8,796 nt of DNA from Nitrososphaerota archaeon (GTDB taxonomy: Archaea > Thermoproteota > Nitrososphaeria > Nitrososphaerales > UBA183), in the NCBI GenBank assembly GCA_029785685.1, contig JAFLZE010000040.1, forward strand, positions 1 to 8,796, in the 5' to 3' direction. The position numbers and the translations under genes were made by a program. This document shows positions 6,629-8,796 of the stretch, piece after piece. Within the stretch, counting starts at the first letter, position 1; each line of letters starts with the position of its first letter. The notes below the pieces were generated by a model that was not told the origin of the DNA, did not search any database, and saw only the letters and a list, made by a program, of their open reading frames with translations.

Positions 6629-6666
6629 GGGCGTCAACAGGGCTTTTGCGCGAGGCCGACGCAAGG

Positions 6667-6674
6667 CTTATATC
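6667..6674 (+). promoter_or_regulatory. TATA box of vapBC
   Basis: Reads CTTATATC, centred about 36 bases before the vapB ATG. It predicts a transcript starting about 6697, just at the edge of the palindromic operator candidate. Confidence 0.6.
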
Positions 6675-6683
6675 GAAACGAAC

Positions 6684-6696
6684 GTCGTTGAACGAC
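6684..6696. promoter_or_regulatory. Palindromic operator candidate for VapBC
   Basis: GTCGTT-g-AACGAC is a perfect inverted repeat of six bases around one central base, placed between the TATA box and the expected transcription start. VapB proteins, alone or with VapC, commonly repress their own promoters through such palindromes. The role is inferred. Confidence 0.5.
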
Positions 6697-6706
6697 TCGA
6701 GCATCG

Positions 6707-6916
6707 ATGGAAACCGTGAAGGTGTCGAGCAAGTATCAGGTAGTCATCCCTGAGAAGATACGCCAGGAAGCGGGCATCAAGCCGGGGGACCGGATGGTAG
6801 CGATCACCAAACACGGCATACTCCAATACGTCCCAATGCGTCCCCTGTCGAAGACAAAGGGGATGGTCCCCGGGCTGGACACCGCCGGGCTCCGGGACGA
6901 GACAGACCACGTTTGA
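6707..6916 (+). CDS. vapB: VapB-type antitoxin, AbrB/SpoVT fold
   Basis: A 69-residue antitoxin that neutralises VapC and is expected to bind its own promoter. Residues 1-45 form the swapped-hairpin AbrB domain, with the signature VSSKYQVVIPEKIRQEAGIKPGDRM. Residues 46-69 (KTKGMVPGLDTAGLRDETD) form the flexible tail that normally fits into the toxin groove. ATG at 6707 is the only sensible start and lies downstream of TATA and the GTCGTT/AACGAC palindrome. The last four bases overlap the vapC start (TTGA), giving translational coupling. The pair lies directly right of the putative origin. Confidence 0.92.
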   Translation: METVKVSSKYQVVIPEKIRQEAGIKPGDRMVAITKHGILQYVPMRPLSKTKGMVPGLDTAGLRDETDHV

Positions 6917-7284
6917 TAAGCGTCGACAGCTTCGGCTGGATAGAACGGTTCACCGACGGACCCAAGGCCCTGGAGTACAACACGATCGTCGAAGGGACCA
7001 AGCCGGCCGACATCATCACTTCGGTGGTCGTACTCTACGAGGTTTACAGGAAGGTGAAGAAGGCCAAGGGGGAGGAAGCGGCCCTAGAAGCCGTGGCGGC
7101 ACTGAGCCAGACGACCGTGGTCCCAGTCGACCAAACACTTTCCCTCGAGGCCGCAGATTACAGCCTCGAGCACGGTTTGCACTTCGCCGACGCACTGATC
7201 TATGCGACCGCCCAACAGGCATCCGCCGAGCTCTATACCAGCGACACGCATTTGGCAGGACTTCAGGGCGTCACCGTGGTCTAG
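6913..7284 (+). CDS. vapC: VapC-type PIN-domain toxin ribonuclease
   Basis: A 123-residue PIN-domain nuclease of the VapC family; relatives cut tRNA or rRNA when released from VapB. The acidic active-site set is complete: D5 in SVDSFGW, E43 in LYEVYR, D93 in HFADALIYATA, and D111 in LYTSDTHL, so the toxin looks intact. The start is TTG, overlapping the vapB TGA as TTGA; no ATG exists near, and D5 must be retained. The stop interlocks with the convergent membrane-anchored HTH gene at a CTAG. The RNA target cannot be told from sequence. Confidence 0.92.
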   Translation: MISVDSFGWIERFTDGPKALEYNTIVEGTKPADIITSVVVLYEVYRKVKKAKGEEAALEAVAALSQTTVVPVDQTLSLEAADYSLEHGLHFADALIYATAQQASAELYTSDTHLAGLQGVTVV

Positions 7285-7895
7285 GGCGCAGGAAGGCGCC
7301 GCTGACCCTCTTCCGTCAGCTGGTAGACGAAGGGCTTCGCCGAAGAGTTCCGTCGGACAAGACCCTTCTCGAAGAGTTCTTTCATGATCCTCGCAGTGTG
7401 CTCCCTGGACTTGCCCAGGGCGTCGGTGAGCTGACGCGTGTTCTTCGGAGATTCCTTCAGGAGCCCCAGGGCCGCCATCTGGGTTTCATCCAAGGCCGAA
7501 TCAGCAGCAGAGCCAACCTTGGTTGCCTGTGATGACTGTGACTCTTGTGACCCTTGTTGTTGCGAAGGGGGCTGGCTGTGACCCGCGGCCAACTCCGTTC
7601 CGGCTGGAGGTGATACCGGCGGCTCCGAGGTTGTGGCGGAAGAGACGGCGGGGACAGCAACGGTCGAGGTAGCCAGTACCCGCGACTGGACAACCTCAAA
7701 CCTCCCCATCATATCTAATATCCGCTCGTCTTGTTTCTTGAGACGCTGCTCTAGGGAGGACCATAGGTCTCGGCCGAGGTCCGTCGAAGCGTTGATCCTC
7801 TTTGAGACCTCTCTGTACTTCGCTAGGAGAGCCGTCGAAAGCGCGACGAAGAAGAACGACGCCGCCAGAAGGGCAAGGGACGTGACGTCGACCAA
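7281..7895 (-). CDS. Membrane-anchored winged-helix protein
   Basis: A predicted single-span membrane protein with a cytoplasmic DNA-binding domain, about 204 residues from the TTG at 7895. Numbered from that start, residues 6-25 are a hydrophobic helix (SLALLAASFFFVALSTALLA), followed by a basic/acidic coiled-coil-like stretch (about 26-71), a Ser/Gln/Pro/Thr-rich linker (about 78-130) and a MarR/ArsR-like winged helix (about 135-203, TRQLTDALGKSREHTARIMKELFEKGLVRR plus a wing). The frame continues to a GTG at 7958, but those 21 extra codons lose the strong G/C third-base bias. They also contain the TATA-like CTTAAATC, which lies 29 bases before the TTG, so TTG is preferred. Comparable TM-wHTH proteins occur in Thaumarchaeota, with unknown roles. 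It converges on vapC and could regulate genes from the membrane or tether DNA. Confidence 0.8.
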   Translation of the reverse strand: MVDVTSLALLAASFFFVALSTALLAKYREVSKRINASTDLGRDLWSSLEQRLKKQDERILDMMGRFEVVQSRVLATSTVAVPAVSSATTSEPPVSPPAGTELAAGHSQPPSQQQGSQESQSSQATKVGSAADSALDETQMAALGLLKESPKNTRQLTDALGKSREHTARIMKELFEKGLVRRNSSAKPFVYQLTEEGQRRLPAP

Positions 7896-7910
7896 TTGTG
7901 ACTTTGTGAC
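7896..7910. repeat. Direct repeat of TTGTGAC at the start of the membrane-anchored HTH gene
   Basis: TTGTGAC occurs at 7896-7902 and 7904-7910 with an 8-base period, immediately upstream of the TTG start and downstream of the TATA-like box. It resembles the TTGTGAAC pair at the origin edge. A regulatory site is possible. Confidence 0.4.
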
Positions 7911-7920
7911 ATTTTTGCGT

Positions 7921-7928
7921 GATTTAAG
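7921..7928 (-). promoter_or_regulatory. TATA box of the membrane-anchored HTH gene
   Basis: Reads CTTAAATC on the minus strand, centred about 29 bases from the TTG at 7895 and similar to the other minus-strand boxes in this window. It is the main reason for rejecting the longer GTG start. Confidence 0.5.
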
Positions 7929-8020
7929 CGTGACGATTGAAGGCGCAACACCCACCACTGCCGAGCCTGGTAAATCATCTCATGGCTTGGCTTACGATGC
8001 AACACGCCACCCAGAACGCG

Positions 8021-8386
8021 TCACACAACGATTTTCCCTATCAAAACCTGCAAGACACCGACAACCCTCGCCGAATCGTCTTCCGGCAGGTCTCTGATGC
8101 TCCCTCCCGCGACTTCCAGCAACCGTCGGACGTCTTCCGCCTTGACCACTCCGAGCCAGAGCCCGATCAAGAGGGTTACAATCGACTCGCGGACGTTCTC
8201 GCGGGCTTGTTGGACCGTCCTGAAGTAAGATCCTATGGTGACTGGCTTGGAGGTGCCACCAGCGGCGGCTTCTCGGTATCTCACTTCACCAAGCGCCACG
8301 CGGACATAGCTTCGAAGCACTTCCAACTGTCTGCGGGTCAGAGTTGACTGATCCACCAACCTTTCAGGCAGGCTCATGGCTGCCAT
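8021..8386 (-). CDS. Small HTH protein, sigma-70 region 4/LuxR-like
   Basis: A 121-residue protein without a recognised name. Residues 15-80 resemble a sigma-region-4 or LuxR-type HTH: LTRRQLEVLRSYVRVALGEVRYREAAA, then TIGSYFRTVQQARENVRESI as recognition helix and its extension. The remainder (about 80-121) is helical with a hydrophobic end. The first in-frame ATG is at 8386, but a TATA-like CTTAATAC lies 27 bases from the second ATG at 8377, so a leaderless transcript would begin there and give 118 residues. It is followed at a distance by the membrane-anchored HTH gene on the same strand, which has its own promoter. It may be a transcription factor. The confidence is for a real gene; its function is open. 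Confidence 0.75.
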   Translation of the reverse strand: MAAMSLPERLVDQSTLTRRQLEVLRSYVRVALGEVRYREAAAGGTSKPVTIGSYFRTVQQARENVRESIVTLLIGLWLGVVKAEDVRRLLEVAGGSIRDLPEDDSARVVGVLQVLIGKIVV

Positions 8387-8400
8387 CGTCCGCTTCTTTT

Positions 8401-8408
8401 GTATTAAG
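8401..8408 (-). promoter_or_regulatory. TATA box of the small HTH gene
   Basis: Reads CTTAATAC on the minus strand, centred 27 bases from the ATG at 8377 and only 18 from the ATG at 8386. It therefore favours the inner start. Confidence 0.5.
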
Positions 8409-8450
8409 GCTTCGCAGCACCTATTTTACAAGAATCATCATAACAACGAC

Positions 8451-8461
8451 TATTATATATA
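8451..8461 (+). promoter_or_regulatory. Strong TATA box upstream of elf1
   Basis: TATTATATATA is the best TATA-like match in the window. Its centre lies about 26 bases before an ATG at 8481, predicting transcription start there, about 90 bases before the elf1 ATG. Confidence 0.65.
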
Positions 8462-8480
8462 CAAAACATAGGTTATTGCT

Positions 8481-8522
8481 ATGCCAGCACGAGAATTTGC
8501 AGGTTGGTCTTCAAGAGCATGA
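8481..8522 (+). CDS. Possible 13-codon leader ORF (uORF) upstream of elf1
   Basis: An ATG sits where the strong TATA box predicts transcription to begin and opens a 13-codon frame (MPAREFAGWSSRA) that ends with TGA at 8522. As a leaderless ORF it could be translated and influence elf1 48 bases downstream. It is short and could arise by chance, so this is tentative. Confidence 0.3.
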   Translation: MPAREFAGWSSRA

Positions 8523-8569
8523 GACGCTACCTTATCTACTTCAGTTGACAGACGAGCGGGCGAGAGAGG

Positions 8570-8796
8570 ATGGGCAGGAGACGCAAGAAGACCCTACGAG
8601 TGGTCCATAAGACATTGCCGTCTGTCTTTGCGTGCCCTCGATGCGGTCTGATTTCGATTCGTATCACATCCGAGCAGGATCCGGCGTCACAGGATTTCGT
8701 GTTCCGCGTCACATGCGGTAACCCCAACTGTCCGCTACACGCAGGCCGGGAACTGAGATACTCAACAAAGAGGGCCGACATAGACGTCTACAACAC
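8570..8796 (+). CDS. elf1: Elf1-like transcription elongation factor (3' truncated by window edge)
   Basis: Zinc-ribbon protein of the Elf1 family, which binds RNA polymerase near the DNA entry channel during elongation. Seventy-five codons are visible. The basic N-terminus MGRRRKKTLRVVHKTLP is the family hallmark, followed by CPRCG (C22, C25), a second cysteine pair C49 and C54 (CGNPNC), and the conserved DVYN motif near the visible end. The start is ATG at 8570, preceded by the purine-rich GAGAGAGG; a stop in the same frame at 8546 excludes a longer protein. The second pair is spaced C-x4-C, not the usual C-x2-C. It is divergent from the small HTH gene across a short promoter region. Confidence 0.88.
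   Translation, partial: MGRRRKKTLRVVHKTLPSVFACPRCGLISIRITSEQDPASQDFVFRVTCGNPNCPLHAGRELRYSTKRADIDVYN

Larger units (their letters stand above)
6181..6660. other. oriC: Putative chromosomal replication origin (oriC)
   Basis: About 560 bases between 6144 and 6706 have no credible gene. Within them are two direct ORB elements (6296, 6355), one inverted ORB (6425-6450), a weaker ORB-like site (about 6596-6628), three pairs of GTTCAC/GTGAAC hexamers, G-rich runs beside the ORBs and an AT-richer stretch at 6555-6590. ORBs with the CAGTGGAAAC core followed by a G-run are the binding sites of Orc1/Cdc6 across archaea, and the initiator gene lies 1.9 kb away. Inverted ORBs are a common origin arrangement. 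Function is inferred from sequence and context. Confidence 0.8.

Noticed and set aside
7285..7300. GGCGC-AGGAAG-GCGCC hairpin after vapC
   Set aside because: It lies in the C-terminal codons of the opposite gene, has no T-run and is short enough for chance in GC-rich DNA.
7633..8347. Two long plus-strand frames opposite the membrane HTH and small HTH genes
   Set aside because: They are antisense to better genes, lack promoters or start context, and show no domain or membrane pattern.
1..8796. CRISPR arrays, insertion sequences, rRNA and tRNA genes
   Set aside because: No regularly spaced long repeats, transposase motifs, terminal inverted repeats or RNA-gene signatures were seen on reading both strands.

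Overview
The window is GC-rich archaeal DNA. It encodes the small subunit of the archaea-specific DNA polymerase D, an Orc1/Cdc6 initiator, an Elf1-type elongation factor, a VapBC pair and several winged-helix proteins. Many starts look like TTG codons placed about 25-37 bases downstream of TATA-like boxes, as expected for leaderless or short-leader archaeal transcripts. PolD together with a single-TM winged-helix protein and a small sigma-4-like protein suggests the Nitrososphaeria (Thaumarchaeota) or a related deep Thermoproteota lineage. The phylum is an inference; the archaeal origin is secure.

Layout. Positions 1-3232 (+) hold a tightly packed run: the 3' end of thyX, a phosphohexomutase (GlmM/PMM family), and DP1, the PolD small subunit. 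It meets orc1/cdc6 (4419-3229, -) head-on at a shared CTAG stop. Upstream of cdc6, on the same strand, lie a protein with two Lrp-like HTH halves (5679-4549) and a small winged-helix protein (6143-5745). Positions 6144-6706 are non-coding and look like a replication origin: two direct and one inverted origin recognition boxes (ORB), a weaker fourth ORB-like site, paired GTTCAC/GTGAAC hexamers and a modestly AT-rich stretch. On the far side are vapBC (6707-7284, +), a membrane-anchored winged-helix protein (7895-7281, -) that also meets vapC at a shared CTAG stop, a small sigma-4/LuxR-like HTH protein (8386-8021, -), and the start of elf1 (8570 onward, +), which has a long leader with a 13-codon uORF.

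How it fits together. This is most simply a chromosomal origin neighbourhood. The initiator gene, a DNA polymerase subunit, a dTMP-synthesis enzyme, several DNA-binding proteins and the ORB cluster lie within about 7 kb. A perfect palindrome containing the ORB core (CAGTG-gaaa-CACTG) sits between the putative TATA box and the start codon of cdc6, suggesting that Orc1/Cdc6 represses its own gene. The least described parts are the origin-adjacent winged-helix protein, the hexamer pairs within and beside the origin, and the membrane-anchored winged-helix protein beside the origin-linked toxin-antitoxin pair.
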